Source of the DNA: Sphingobium sp. MI1205
GTDB lineage: Bacteria; Pseudomonadota; Alphaproteobacteria; Sphingomonadales; Sphingomonadaceae
Assembly: GCF_001563285.1 (NCBI RefSeq)
Contig: NZ_CP005188.1
Span: 1,865,501 to 1,929,500 of the forward strand
DNA length: 64,000 nt
Direction: 5' to 3'
The notes below the pieces were generated by a model, which ran no database searches, was not told the origin of the DNA, and worked only from the letters and a program-made list of their open reading frames with translations. The first letter of the stretch is position 1. Every line of letters starts with the position of its first letter. Below, in pieces: positions 49,983 through 61,858 of the stretch. Position numbers and translations under genes: made by a program.

Positions 49983-52088
49983 ATGTCCAAGCGTGCCGGA
50001 AGCAAGACCGTTTTGCGGACTCGAAGTGTCTCTTTGTGCGCGGTTGCGACGGTGGTGACACTCCATCCCACCGCCGCATGGGCGGAGGCGGAGGGCAGGA
50101 ATGCCGACATCATCGTCACTGGTTCCCTGCTGGATGATTATTCAATCGGGAGCCAAAATAGTTCAACGCGCTTCGGCCTCTCGCTCCGTGAAACACCTCA
50201 GTCCGTGACGGTGATCAGCCGGGCGCAAATCGAGGATTTCAATCTCGATACAGTCGACGACGTGCTTCGGAACGTAACCGGCGTGAATGTCGAAAGTTCG
50301 GAGACGGATCGCACCTATTATAATGCCCGCGGGTTCGACATCATCAATTTTCAGTTCGACGGCATCGGCCAGCCGATCGCTTATGGCCTTCAGACCGGCC
50401 AGATCGATACGGCCCAGTTCGACAGGGTGGAAGTCGTCCGCGGCGCCACGGGCCTGCTTTCTCAGACCGGCAATCCATCGGCGGCAATCAATTTCGTACG
50501 CAAGCGGCCGATGCGTGAACTGGGCGGCTACGCCAGTCTGAGCTACGGTTCTTTCGACCAGTATCGCGGCGATGTCGACGTCAATGCCCCCCTTACGGAA
50601 AATGGCAGCATCCGCGCGCGCGTCGTCGGGGCCTATGAGGGCGGCAATTCCTATCTTGATTATTACAAGATCTCGCGCACGACCCTTTACGGCACCGTTG
50701 CTGCGGATATTGGCTCCGATACGGTCGCGACCATCGGCTATTCCTGGCAGAAGAGCGATCCCAAGGGCGTGAGTTGGGGCGCCCTGCCGTTTCTGGATGC
50801 GAATGGCGCTCCCGCCAGTTACGATCGCTCGACCAATTCCGCGCAGCCTTGGACACGCTGGGACACGATCGATCGCAGTTTGTTCGCCGACATTGCGCAC
50901 GATTTTGGTGGCGGTTGGAAAGGCACGGTTTCGGTCCTGCGGCGCGCTCGGGATCAGGATGCCAAGCTCTTTTATGTCTATTACGGATCGGTGGCGGGGC
51001 AGACCGAGCTCGTCTCCTACCCCGGCGCCTATATCGACAATCAGCGCGAAACGACAGTTGACGCCCATATTACCGGCAAGGTGAATGCCGGTGGCCGTGA
51101 GCACGAGCTGGTGCTGGGCGTTAACTATGGCGAATCGCGTATCATCGAGAAGGAAGCGATTGACGCGAGCACGATCGGCATCGCGTTGCCCGGCGACAGC
51201 GCTTTCGCGGGAACATTCCCGGAACCCAATTTTACCGATTATGCCGTGCGCGCCGACTTCACGACCAAGATTTCCAGCGCCTATGGCCTGGCACGGCTGT
51301 CGCTGGCCGATCCGTTCAAGTTGATGGTTGGCGGCAGCGTGACCCAAGCCAGGCGCAAAGGCGAGAACTATGGCGTGCCTTACGTGTTCGACAGGACGAG
51401 ATTCCTGCCGTTCGCGGGCGCCACATTCGATCTGAGCGGCCATCTGACCGCTTATGCCAGCTATGCCACCATCTTCAGCCCGCAGGTCTTCCGTACGGCC
51501 GACGGCTCGCTCCTCGATCCGTTGGAAGGCGAAACCTATGAGGCCGGCGTCAAGGGCGCCTGGAACGATGGCAAGCTGACCGCCGCCGTGGCGGTCTTCA
51601 AGACAAAGCAACAGAATGTCGCGGAGTCTCTCGGCTTCGATCCGACGCTTGGCCTCACCACCTATCGCGGACTGGACGCCACCTCCAAGGGCGTGGAGAT
51701 CGACGTGGCCGGCGAGGTGCTGCCCGGCCTCCAGCTCTCCGGCGGCTATGCCCATGCCGATATCGAGGATGCACAGGGCGATGCGGCGCGCATCTTCATT
51801 CCGCGCCACACGCTGAGGCTGAGCACGATCTACACGCCGCCCGCGATTCCCGCGTTGCGCCTCGGCGTATCCGGCCGTTTCCAGAGCAGAATCCACAACA
51901 GCTACATCGAGCAGGAAGGCTATATGGTGCTGGACCTGATGGGCCGCTACCAGCTCACCCCGAACGTGACGCTTGCCGTCAACGTCGACAATGTGACCAA
52001 CGTCAAATATTGGTCGAGCCTGCAATGGGACCAGTCCTATTATGGCGCGCCAACGGCGATGCGCGGCACGCTCGGCTTCCGCTTCTGA
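49983..52088 (+). CDS. TonB-dependent siderophore receptor
   Basis: A 701-residue outer-membrane receptor. Residues 1-34 form a signal peptide ending AWA, then the plug: DIIVTG near the TonB box, LSLRETPQSVTVISRAQIED, VDDVLRNVTGVNV and FDRVEVVRGATGLLSQTGNP (the family plug signature). The barrel ends GFRF with a terminal Phe. This family binds ferric siderophores and takes energy from TonB-ExbBD. The ligand is unknown. The start at 49983 is preferred to an upstream in-frame ATG because it gives a normal signal peptide. The small genes after it are decayed. Confidence 0.88.
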   Translation: MSKRAGSKTVLRTRSVSLCAVATVVTLHPTAAWAEAEGRNADIIVTGSLLDDYSIGSQNSSTRFGLSLRETPQSVTVISRAQIEDFNLDTVDDVLRNVTGVNVESSETDRTYYNARGFDIINFQFDGIGQPIAYGLQTGQIDTAQFDRVEVVRGATGLLSQTGNPSAAINFVRKRPMRELGGYASLSYGSFDQYRGDVDVNAPLTENGSIRARVVGAYEGGNSYLDYYKISRTTLYGTVAADIGSDTVATIGYSWQKSDPKGVSWGALPFLDANGAPASYDRSTNSAQPWTRWDTIDRSLFADIAHDFGGGWKGTVSVLRRARDQDAKLFYVYYGSVAGQTELVSYPGAYIDNQRETTVDAHITGKVNAGGREHELVLGVNYGESRIIEKEAIDASTIGIALPGDSAFAGTFPEPNFTDYAVRADFTTKISSAYGLARLSLADPFKLMVGGSVTQARRKGENYGVPYVFDRTRFLPFAGATFDLSGHLTAYASYATIFSPQVFRTADGSLLDPLEGETYEAGVKGAWNDGKLTAAVAVFKTKQQNVAESLGFDPTLGLTTYRGLDATSKGVEIDVAGEVLPGLQLSGGYAHADIEDAQGDAARIFIPRHTLRLSTIYTPPAIPALRLGVSGRFQSRIHNSYIEQEGYMVLDLMGRYQLTPNVTLAVNVDNVTNVKYWSSLQWDQSYYGAPTAMRGTLGFRF

Positions 52089-52216
52089 TGACGGGCACGG
52101 CCCTTCTACTCGCGCTCGCACTGTGTGTTGCCAGCCCGCTCGCCTTGCGGCTGGGCTGGCAACGGGCAAGATGGGCGGTGATCTCCGGCTGGCGATGCTC
52201 GCATCGGCAGCCGTGA
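52088..52216 (+). CDS. Short membrane-anchor ORF after the receptor, probably truncated
   Basis: A 42-residue frame from ATG 52088, overlapping the receptor stop by 1 bp (TGATG). It begins MTGTALLLALALCVASPLAL, one membrane helix. In many siderophore-receptor operons a small DUF3325-type membrane protein stands here, and this may be its 5' fragment broken by a frameshift. Confidence 0.4.
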   Translation: MTGTALLLALALCVASPLALRLGWQRARWAVISGWRCSHRQP

Positions 52217-52258
52217 TGCGCACGAGGGGAGAAGGGGCGAGGGGCCGCCAGCGCATCG

Positions 52259-52636
52259 ATGGCGGGCGCGTTGATCATTCTGGCGCAGTCCGGGGCAGTG
52301 ACGCCCGGCCCGTTGCAGCCCGCGACGGAACGGCCCGGACGCATAATGGCGCCGCCCCCCTTCGATCCAGGGGACATAGCCCGTCGGCTAGGGGGCTTCC
52401 TGATTGTGGCCGTGCTGGATCTTGCCGCATCGCTGATGTTTGCCTGGACGTTTCAACGCGCGCTCCTGCGCCTTGGCGTACTTGAAGCCAATGCGCTGAG
52501 CACCGGGATCTTCGTCCTGCCGATCATCTGGATCGCGCTGGCAAGCTGGCAGATGACCATGAGTCGGTCGGTGGCGATGATAGGGGCAGCAATGGGCTGC
52601 GGGCTTTTGGGAGTGACGATATGGCTCGCGGCGTGA
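52259..52636 (+). CDS. Small membrane protein of the siderophore-receptor operon
   Basis: A 125-residue protein with about three membrane segments (GGFLIVAVLDLAASLMFA, then STGIFVLPIIWIALASW, then IGAAMGCGLLGVTIWLA). It is like the DUF3649/DUF3325 membrane proteins that accompany FecA-like receptors. The first 30 residues may be non-native, and an ATG at 52346 is an alternative start. It overlaps the next gene by 16 bp. Confidence 0.5.
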   Translation: MAGALIILAQSGAVTPGPLQPATERPGRIMAPPPFDPGDIARRLGGFLIVAVLDLAASLMFAWTFQRALLRLGVLEANALSTGIFVLPIIWIALASWQMTMSRSVAMIGAAMGCGLLGVTIWLAA

Positions 52637-53173
52637 CCGGAAGCCGCAGCCTGGTCCAGCGCGCGCTCGCCGGCCATTCGGCCGTTGGCGTCCTGATCGG
52701 CGCTGCCCTCTATATTGTTTGCCTGTCCGGTGCGCTGGCGGTGTTGCAGGAGCATCTCCAGCGTTGGGAAGAGCCACGTGCAGCGGAGATGAAGAGCATA
52801 TCGCCGCAAGCGGCGCAGCGGGCGCTCGAAGGCGTTTCGAAGCGACAGAGCAAGCCGACCGACCATGCCTTCATCCATCTTCCCACGGAGGGCCTGCCGC
52901 GCGTCGTCATCACGACCGATCACGGCGCGGCCTATGTCGATGCGCAAGGCCGATATGATTCACTGGAAGCGCACACATGGACGGAGTTCCTCCTGTTCCT
53001 GCATTATTATCTGCATCTGCTGCTGACCTGGGGGGATGTTGCTGACCGGATTGCTGGGCGTGATGTGTGTGTCTGTGGTGATCGGCATATCGGCCCATCC
53101 GCGCATCTTCCGTGATGCCTTCCAGCTGCGGCTGCGCGGTCGGCCGCAATTGAGCCGCGCGGAGGCATCATAG
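52621..53173 (+). pseudogene. Frameshifted PepSY-associated membrane protein
   Basis: The first 138 or so residues show a PepSY-TM pattern: a membrane helix (VLIGAALYIVCLSGALAVLQ), periplasmic PepSY-like sequence (PRVVITTDHGAAYVDAQGRY) and HYYLHLLL. Near 53035 the reading moves by one frame: GMLLTGLLGVMCVSVVIGIS continues to a stop at 53171-53173. Such proteins help in reduction or release of siderophore iron. The gene is also shorter than the family norm, since it stops just before the kup fragment. Confidence 0.7.
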
Positions 53174-53174
53174 C

Positions 53175-53606
53175 GAGTCCACATCGAAGCTGGCGCTCGG
53201 CGCGCTCGGCGTGGTGTTCGGTGATAACGGGACGTCTCCGCGTTACGCGCTGAAGGAAAACTTCGCCGGATACCATCCGTTGCCGGTCGATCAGGTCCAT
53301 ATCTTTGGCGTGCTCTCGCTGATGATCTGGACGATGCTGCTGATCGTCACGATCAAATATGTCTTCATAATCCTGCGCGCGGACAACCATGGAGAAGACG
53401 GGAGTCTTGCGCTGCTGGCGCTTATCACCGGCACGTCCAAGGACCAGCGATGGACACCCGCCGTCATCATGCTCGGCATCTTCGCCGCTGTGCTCTTCTA
53501 TGGCGACGCGATCATCACCTCGGCGATCTCGGTGCTTTCAGCGGTCGAGGGCTTTCGTTTGCCCACCAATCGAGTCGTCGAGCTTGGCTCGCAGGTGGAA
53601 ATCTGA
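53175..53606 (+). pseudogene. Truncated Kup potassium transporter (N-terminal fragment)
   Basis: The sequence [20 protein letters not shown], then [33 protein letters not shown] and [15 protein letters not shown] is the first part of a Kup K+ transporter, which is normally about 630 residues. Here it stops at about 140 residues (GSQVEI), and the start is fused to the PepSY stop, so both ends are lost. It is a dead fragment. The usual GDIGTSPLYA motif has altered residues ([10 protein letters not shown]). Confidence 0.8.
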
Positions 53607-53758
53607 TGAGGCCGTCAGTTCGTGACGTCGATCTATATGCAAATACTATGGAGATGGCGGGCTTCCCATCTCGATACTTAACGCCTCCCGGCAATATTTG
53701 GTCACCCTCACGATTCGCACGTGGAACGTCTCCGCCGCTCCTCATGGGGGATAACGAC

Positions 53759-54610
53759 ATGTACCGCCAACCTGCCGCTGCGGCGGCACTTCTGTTTCTC
53801 GTCCCGGCCACTCCGGCGCTCGCACAGGACGCCGGTAAGCCCACTCCCGACACCACCGTCAGCGGCTCGGCAACGATAACCTCCGATTACCGCTTCCGCG
53901 GCGTGTCGCAGACCGACAAGGAGATGGCGGTCCAGGGCGGCCTGACCATCGCGCACAAGAGCGGCGTCTATATAGGCACCTGGGCATCCAACCTCTCCGG
54001 ATGGGGCACGTTCGGCGGTGCCAACATGGAGATGGACCTCATCGCGGGCTACAAGTTGCCGTTGGCGGACAATGCGACGCTGGATGTCGGTCTAACCTGG
54101 TACATGTACCCGGGCGGCGCGGATAAGACCGACTTTGCCGAGCCGTATGTGAAGCTCTCCGGAACCGCCGGCTCCACGATCCTGGCGGCGGGCGTCGCCT
54201 ATGCGCCCAAGCAGGAAGCGCTCGGTCCCTGGTACTTGACCGGCACCGACGCTGCGGCGGGCGTTTACAATCACCCGGGCGCCAAGGATGACAATCTTTA
54301 CGTCTGGGGAGACGCGGCGGTCGGGATCCAGCGCACCCCACTCACCGCCAAGGCGCATATCGGCTATTCTGACGGCAACCCCGGTCTCGGGCCCAACGCG
54401 ACCAGCGTGGCACCGACCGGCAAATATTGGGACTGGTCGCTGGGCCTGGATGCGACATGGGATAATCTCACGCTCAATGTCAGCTACATCGATACGGATA
54501 TTGCGCATCGCCAAACACTCTATCTGCAGCCCAGCTTCAGTAAAGGTCAGGACGGCTCCGGTTCCATAGCGGACGGCGCGGTTCTCGTCTCGCTGACAGC
54601 AGCATTCTAA
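53759..54610 (+). CDS. TorF family putative porin
   Basis: A 283-residue outer-membrane protein. Residues 1-22 form a signal peptide (LLFLVPATPALAQ), followed by the family pattern ITSDYRFRGVSQTDKEMAVQ, GVYIGTWASNLSGWG and a C-terminal strand ending LVSLTAAF with terminal Phe. The role is unknown and the name comes from the group. The gene is 13 bp before the 27-residue ORF and is probably part of the kdp region. The ATG at 53759 follows a weak ribosome site. Confidence 0.78.
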   Translation: MYRQPAAAAALLFLVPATPALAQDAGKPTPDTTVSGSATITSDYRFRGVSQTDKEMAVQGGLTIAHKSGVYIGTWASNLSGWGTFGGANMEMDLIAGYKLPLADNATLDVGLTWYMYPGGADKTDFAEPYVKLSGTAGSTILAAGVAYAPKQEALGPWYLTGTDAAAGVYNHPGAKDDNLYVWGDAAVGIQRTPLTAKAHIGYSDGNPGLGPNATSVAPTGKYWDWSLGLDATWDNLTLNVSYIDTDIAHRQTLYLQPSFSKGQDGSGSIADGAVLVSLTAAF

Positions 54611-54623
54611 AAGGAGATGACAC

Positions 54624-54707
54624 ATGCAGGATCTGTTCTGGTTTGGGGTCATGGCAGGGCTGCTGGCGGCAACGCTGGCCTATGCCCGGCTGTGCGATGA
54701 AGCGTGA
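54624..54707 (+). CDS. 27-residue membrane peptide upstream of kdpF
   Basis: ATG 54624 to TGA 54707 with AAGGAG at 54611-54616. The peptide is MQDLFWFGVMAGLLAATLAY followed by ARLCDEA, a single membrane helix with an acidic C-terminus. It is 9 bp before kdpF, in the same direction, and may be a small membrane regulator or subunit. No name is recognised. Confidence 0.55.
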   Translation: MQDLFWFGVMAGLLAATLAYARLCDEA

Positions 54708-54716
54708 GGTGACGCG

Positions 54717-54806
54717 ATGACGCTCGATCTCTGGCTCGCCGCACTGACCGCGCTCGGTCTCCTCCTTTATCTGGTGGCGGTGCTCGTCCGCCCCGAACGT
54801 TTCTAG
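54717..54806 (+). CDS. kdpF: KdpF, small subunit of the K+-ATPase
   Basis: A 29-residue hydrophobic peptide ([20 protein letters not shown], then LVRPERF), the expected size of KdpF, which stabilises the KdpABC complex. It lies 16 bp before kdpA. GGTGA precedes the ATG. Its position at the head of kdpABC is the strongest evidence. Confidence 0.85.
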   Translation: MTLDLWLAALTALGLLLYLVAVLVRPERF

Positions 54807-54822
54807 AAAGGAGGTCGAGATC

Positions 54823-56526
54823 ATGACTCTCCAGGGCTGGATCCTGATCCTTGTCTTTGTCGGCATATTGCTGGCGCTGACCAAGCCGGTCGGCGCGTGG
54901 CTATTCGCGCTTTATGAAGGCCGGCGCACGCCGCTACATGTCGTGCTCGGCCCGGTCGAGCGCGGCTTCTACAAGCTCGCCGGCATCGACCCGAACGAGG
55001 AGCAGAGCTGGCGGCGCTATGCCGTGCATATGCTGCTGTTCAACTTCGTGCTGATGATCTTCACCTATGCGGTGCTTCGGCTGCAGGGCGTGCTGCCGCT
55101 TAATGGCCTCGGCTATGATGGCGTCGGACCGGACGGCGCCTTCAACACCGCCGTCAGCTTTACCACCAACACCAACTGGCAATGGTATTCGGGCGAGGCG
55201 GCGCTGTCGAACCTCAGCCAGATGCTGGGCCTGACCATCCACAATTTCCTGTCGGCGGCGACCGGGATCGCGCTCGCCTTCGCGCTCTTTCGCGGGTTCG
55301 CGCGTCGGGAGATGAAGTCGCTTGGCAACTTCTGGGCGGATGTCACCCGAGTGACGCTCTACCTGCTGCTGCCGATCTGCTTCATCTACGCGTTGTTCCT
55401 GATCGCCTCGGGTGTTCCGCAAACGCTCTCCGCGTCAGTCGATGTGAGCACGCTGGAGGGCATCAAGCAGACGCTGGCGCTTGGGCCGGTGGCGAGCCAG
55501 GAGGCGATCAAGATGCTCGGCACCAACGGTGGCGGCTTCTTCAACGCCAATAGCGCGCATCCGTTCGAAAACCCGACTGCGCTGACCAATCTTGTTCAGA
55601 TGCTGTCGATCTTCGTGATCGGCTTCGGTCTGACCTGGTGCTTCGGCAAGGCGGTCGGAAACACCCGGCAGGGCTGGGTCATCCTGGCCGCGATGCTCGT
55701 GCTGTTCATGGCCGGCGTCACTGTGACCTATTGGCAGGAAGCCGCGGGCAACCCGATCCTGCACGCTCTTGGCACGACAGGCGGCAACATGGAGGGGAAG
55801 GAAGTCCGCTTCGGCATCGCCGCCAGCGCTTTGTTCTCGGTGGTCACCACGGCCGCGTCCTGCGGCGCGGTCAACGCCATGCACGACAGCTTCACGGCCT
55901 TGGGCGGCATGATCCCGCTGTTCAACATACAACTTGGCGAGATCGTGATTGGCGGCGTCGGCGCGGGCATCTACGGCTTCCTGCTGTTCGCCATCCTCGC
56001 GGTGTTCGTCGCCGGCCTCATGGTGGGGCGCACGCCCGAATATGTCGGCAAGAAGATCGAGGCCAAAGAAGTCAAGCTAGCGGTGCTCGCGATTGCGATC
56101 CTGCCGCTATGTATCCTCGGGTTCACAGCTGCCAGCGCGGTGCTCCCGGCGGGACTCGCAGGTCCACTCAACAAGGGACCGCACGGCTTCTCCGAGATTC
56201 TCTACGCCTATAGCTCGGCAACCGGAAACAACGGCTCGGCTTTCGCTGGTCTGACAGCGGGCACGCCCTTCTACAACAGCCTGCTCGGCATAGCGATGTG
56301 GCTTGGACGATTCTTCGTGATCGTGCCGATGCTGGCGATCGCGGGCAGCCTGGCAGCCAAGAAGTACACACCCGAAAGCGCTGGGTCGTTTCCGACGACC
56401 GGACCGCTGTGGGTCGGCCTTCTGGTCGGGATCATCCTGATCCTGGGCGGTCTCACCTTCCTTCCGAGCCTCGCGCTCGGTCCCATCGCCGATCATCTCG
56501 CGATGATCCGCGGTCAACTTTTTTAA
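54823..56526 (+). CDS. kdpA: KdpA, K+-binding channel-like subunit of Kdp ATPase
   Basis: A 567-residue membrane protein with about ten helices. Visible family elements are [15 protein letters not shown] and [20 protein letters not shown], the selectivity-filter repeat regions, then [20 protein letters not shown]. It imports K+ in the high-affinity complex with KdpB, C and F. E. coli KdpA is 557 residues, so this is full length. It has AAAGGAGG before the ATG and is 11 bp before kdpB. Confidence 0.96.
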   Translation: MTLQGWILILVFVGILLALTKPVGAWLFALYEGRRTPLHVVLGPVERGFYKLAGIDPNEEQSWRRYAVHMLLFNFVLMIFTYAVLRLQGVLPLNGLGYDGVGPDGAFNTAVSFTTNTNWQWYSGEAALSNLSQMLGLTIHNFLSAATGIALAFALFRGFARREMKSLGNFWADVTRVTLYLLLPICFIYALFLIASGVPQTLSASVDVSTLEGIKQTLALGPVASQEAIKMLGTNGGGFFNANSAHPFENPTALTNLVQMLSIFVIGFGLTWCFGKAVGNTRQGWVILAAMLVLFMAGVTVTYWQEAAGNPILHALGTTGGNMEGKEVRFGIAASALFSVVTTAASCGAVNAMHDSFTALGGMIPLFNIQLGEIVIGGVGAGIYGFLLFAILAVFVAGLMVGRTPEYVGKKIEAKEVKLAVLAIAILPLCILGFTAASAVLPAGLAGPLNKGPHGFSEILYAYSSATGNNGSAFAGLTAGTPFYNSLLGIAMWLGRFFVIVPMLAIAGSLAAKKYTPESAGSFPTTGPLWVGLLVGIILILGGLTFLPSLALGPIADHLAMIRGQLF

Positions 56527-56537
56527 GGGGGCGCCAA

Positions 56538-58568
<2,031 letters not shown>

Positions 58569-58580
58569 GGAGGCGTCCTC

Positions 58581-59183
58581 ATGGACAAGGACTTCGTCAC
58601 ATCATTGCGCCCAGCCATCGTTCTCACGATCCTGTTCGCGCTTCTGCTGGGAATCGTCTATCCTCTTGTCATGACCGGCATCGGGCAGGCTATCTTCGCC
58701 TCTCAGGCCAAGGGCAGCCTGATCCGCGATCCGCAGGGGCGCGCGGTCGGGTCGGCCGTCATCGGCCAGGCGTTCGTCAGCGACCGCTATTTCCAGACGC
58801 GGCCATCGGCAGCGGGGAAAGGCTATGACGGCCTCGCCTCTGCCGGTTCGAACCTGGGCCCGACCGCGCAGGCGCTGACCGATCGCGTCAAGGGCGACAT
58901 CGACAAGCAGCGCGCCGCCGGCGTAGCTGGACCGTTGCCGGGCGATCTCGTGACCGCCAGCGGTTCGGGACTCGATCCTCACCTCTCCCCGGAATCCGCC
59001 CTTGCGCAGTCCGCGCGGGTGGCCCGCGCGCGGGGCATTGCCGAAGCGCAAGTTCGTTCGCTGGTTACGCGCAACGTCGAGCATCCCCTTCTGGGCTTCC
59101 TCGGCGAGGACCGGGTCAACGTGCTCGCGCTCAACCAGCAGCTCGATCGGATCACGAACGAGCGGACCGGCACCGCGCGTTGA
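58581..59183 (+). CDS. kdpC: KdpC subunit
   Basis: A 200-residue protein with one N-terminal membrane helix (IVLTILFALLLGIVYPLVMT) and a periplasmic domain (SDRYFQTRPSAAGKGYDG and DPHLSPESALAQSARVARAR), fitting KdpC. It assists K+ binding and ATP affinity of the complex. AAGGAGG precedes its ATG. The stop overlaps the start of kdpD by 4 bp (TTGA). Confidence 0.95.
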   Translation: MDKDFVTSLRPAIVLTILFALLLGIVYPLVMTGIGQAIFASQAKGSLIRDPQGRAVGSAVIGQAFVSDRYFQTRPSAAGKGYDGLASAGSNLGPTAQALTDRVKGDIDKQRAAGVAGPLPGDLVTASGSGLDPHLSPESALAQSARVARARGIAEAQVRSLVTRNVEHPLLGFLGEDRVNVLALNQQLDRITNERTGTAR

Positions 59184-61858
59184 CGGAGCGGGATCGACCT
59201 GCCCCCGAAGTCTTTCTGCGCGCAGCCGCGCAGGAAGGCCGGGGCAAGCTGAAGATCTTCCTCGGAGCGGCGCCGGGCGTCGGCAAGACCTTCGAGATGC
59301 TGTCCGAGGGCGCGGCACGCAGAAAGGCCGGTATCGACGTCGTCGTTGGCGTGGTGGAGACCCATGGCCGCGTTGAGACCGAAGCTCTTACGCGCGGCCT
59401 CGAAATCCTGCCACGTCGCGAGATTGAACATCAAGGCCACAGGCTGACCGAGATGGATCTGGACGCGTTGCTGGAGCGGCGCCCGCAGCTCGCGCTGGTC
59501 GACGAGCTGGCGCACACCAACGCCGCCGGGAGCCGCCATCCCAAGCGCTATCAGGATGTCGAGGAGTTGCTCGACGCGGGTATCGACGTCTATTCGACGA
59601 TCAATATCCAGCATATCGAGAGCCTCAACGACGTTGTTGCTTCGTTCACCCGCGTTCGGGTGCGGGAGACCGTACCGGACAGCATCCTCGAACAGGCCGA
59701 GATCGAGGTGGTGGACATTCCGCCCGACGAGCTGATCGAACGCCTTAAGGAAGGCAAGGTTTACCTACCTCAGGAAGCGACGCGCGCGCTCAACCACTTC
59801 TTCTCGAAGTCGAATCTCTCCGCTCTGCGCGAACTGGCGCTCCGCCGGGCGGCACAGGCAGTCGACGCACAGATGCTCGACCATGTCCGTGCCAACGCGC
59901 TAGGCGGCACGTGGGCGGGAAGCGAGCGGATCGTCGTAGCGGTCAGCGAGCTTGCCGGGGCGGGCGGCCTTGTCCGAGCGGCAAAGCGCATCGCGGATGC
60001 CCTTCATGCGCCATGGACCGCCGTTCATGTCGAGACGGCGCGCACCCGCCAGCTTGGCCCCGACGAGCATCAGCGGATCGCGGCCGTGCTCGCGCTCGCC
60101 ACCCAACTCGGTGGTCAGGTCGCGACGGTGCCTGCTTCGAGCGTCACTGAGGGCCTCAAGGCTTTTGTGCTCGACGCACGCGCCACCCAGCTGATCGTCG
60201 GCAAGTCCGCGCGCTCGCGCCTGTTCGAGCTTCGACACGGGTCGGTGGTCGATCGTCTCGTGCGCGAGACGCCCGGTGTTGCAGTGCATGTCCTCCCCTT
60301 TGACGAAGAGCAGCCGAGCGCGACCCGATCACCACGGATCAGGCGCAGTTCCGTTTCGCCCTGGGGCGCGCCGTCGGGTTATGTCTGGACAGCAGCGTCG
60401 GTGGTCGCCGTCACGGTGATCGGCTCGGGGCTGTTTCACATTCTCGACCTGGGCAATGTCGGGATGCTGTATCTCGTACCGGTCATGGCCGCGGCGAGCC
60501 TGTTCGGCCTTCGCACCGGCCTGTTCGCGGGGCTCGCTTCCAGCCTCGCCTACAACTTCTTCTTCCTGCCGCCGACCGGCACGCTCACGATCAGCAATCC
60601 AGAAAATGTGATTTCGGTCTTCGTGCTGCTGGGCGTCGCGTTCGTCACGAGCCAGCTCACGTCCCGCGTGAGGTTGCAGGCCGACCTCGCCGCGACCAGC
60701 GCCCGCACCAACGCCGCGCTGGCCGGCTATCTGCGCCATCTGACCGCGCTCAACGAGCCGGCGGAAGTGGCGAACGCCGCCTGCGTGGAAATCGCTCGGC
60801 TCCTGTCGCTCCGGGTGGTGATGCTCGAGCAATCCCCTACCGGTTTTTCGATCAAGGCAGCCAGCCATACTGGCTCGAACCTCGAAACGATGGAAATGGC
60901 TGCGGCGCAATGGGTCAACGATACCGGCCAACCGGCGGGGCGTGGAACCGGCACGCTCACCGCGTCCGACTGGCAGTTCCAACCGCTGCGGGCTGGCGAC
61001 CGCGTACTCGCCGTCCTCGGCCTCGCGCGAGAGGATGGAGGTGACCCAGTCCGGTCCGACCAATTGCCTTTGCTCGGAAGCCTCATCGATCAGACGGCGC
61101 TGGCGCTCGAACGACTGCGGCTTGAAAGCGAGATGCGCGACGTGGACGCAGTGCATGAACGCGAGCGTTTGCGTACCGCTCTGCTGTCGTCAGTCAGCCA
61201 TGACCTGCGAACGCCGCTGACATCGGTCCTGGCTGCGGCAGCCGAACTGCGCCGCAAGTATCGGGATCCGTTGCTCGACACGCTGGAAAGCGAAGCGATC
61301 CGTCTCAACCGCTTCGTCGCTAACCTGCTCGATATGGCCCGCGTCGAGGCCGGCGCGCTGAAGCTCAATATCGAGCCGGTGGATCTTACCGATGCCGTCG
61401 GAAGTGCGGTCCATGATACGCGCCGCTCTCTGGACGGGCACCCCATAGAACTCAATGTTGCGCCCGACCTGCCTTTAGTCATGGTCGATCCGCAGCTGTT
61501 CCACCATTGCCTTCTCAACCTGTTCGACAATGCCGGCCGCTACGGCGACCCCGGCACGCCTATCATCGTCCGAGCGAAGCGAACCATCGGCGAGCTTGTC
61601 CTGTCGGTCATAGATCGCGGCGTCGGCCTGCCGGAGGGCCGCGAAGCCGAGGTGTTCGAGACGTTCCGCCGGCTTGAAGGCTCCGACCGGTCTGTCAGCG
61701 GCACGGGCCTCGGACTGGCGATTGTCAAAGGCTTCGCCGAGGCGATGGGCATGACCGTCAATGCGCAGAACCGCGAAGACAGCAAAGGCGCCTGCTTCAG
61801 CATTCATTTCCCCGAGCGGCTGCTCGTACGGCAATCGGAGCAAGGACTAGATGTATGA
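59180..61858 (+). CDS. kdpD: KdpD, K+/turgor sensor histidine kinase
   Basis: An 892-residue sensor kinase. The N-terminal KdpD domain has FLGAAPGVGKTFEML (Walker A), then a Usp-like domain, four central membrane helices (about 400-500), a GAF-like region and a kinase domain with phospho-accepting His in SSVSHDLRTPLTS (about residue 674) and later NLFDNAGRYG and GTGLGLAIVKGF. The start is TTG, overlapping kdpC. It phosphorylates KdpE, and its gene overlaps kdpE by 4 bp. Confidence 0.95.
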   Translation: MTERDRPAPEVFLRAAAQEGRGKLKIFLGAAPGVGKTFEMLSEGAARRKAGIDVVVGVVETHGRVETEALTRGLEILPRREIEHQGHRLTEMDLDALLERRPQLALVDELAHTNAAGSRHPKRYQDVEELLDAGIDVYSTINIQHIESLNDVVASFTRVRVRETVPDSILEQAEIEVVDIPPDELIERLKEGKVYLPQEATRALNHFFSKSNLSALRELALRRAAQAVDAQMLDHVRANALGGTWAGSERIVVAVSELAGAGGLVRAAKRIADALHAPWTAVHVETARTRQLGPDEHQRIAAVLALATQLGGQVATVPASSVTEGLKAFVLDARATQLIVGKSARSRLFELRHGSVVDRLVRETPGVAVHVLPFDEEQPSATRSPRIRRSSVSPWGAPSGYVWTAASVVAVTVIGSGLFHILDLGNVGMLYLVPVMAAASLFGLRTGLFAGLASSLAYNFFFLPPTGTLTISNPENVISVFVLLGVAFVTSQLTSRVRLQADLAATSARTNAALAGYLRHLTALNEPAEVANAACVEIARLLSLRVVMLEQSPTGFSIKAASHTGSNLETMEMAAAQWVNDTGQPAGRGTGTLTASDWQFQPLRAGDRVLAVLGLAREDGGDPVRSDQLPLLGSLIDQTALALERLRLESEMRDVDAVHERERLRTALLSSVSHDLRTPLTSVLAAAAELRRKYRDPLLDTLESEAIRLNRFVANLLDMARVEAGALKLNIEPVDLTDAVGSAVHDTRRSLDGHPIELNVAPDLPLVMVDPQLFHHCLLNLFDNAGRYGDPGTPIIVRAKRTIGELVLSVIDRGVGLPEGREAEVFETFRRLEGSDRSVSGTGLGLAIVKGFAEAMGMTVNAQNREDSKGACFSIHFPERLLVRQSEQGLDV

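Noticed and set aside
50163..52256. A 697-residue minus-strand open frame opposite the TonB receptor
   Set aside because: It is antisense to a clearly real receptor with signal peptide and plug motifs, and its residues are what GC-rich third-position bias would produce.
53450..53758. Upstream extension of the TorF porin frame
   Set aside because: It runs through the kup fragment in another frame; the ATG at 53759 gives a proper signal peptide.
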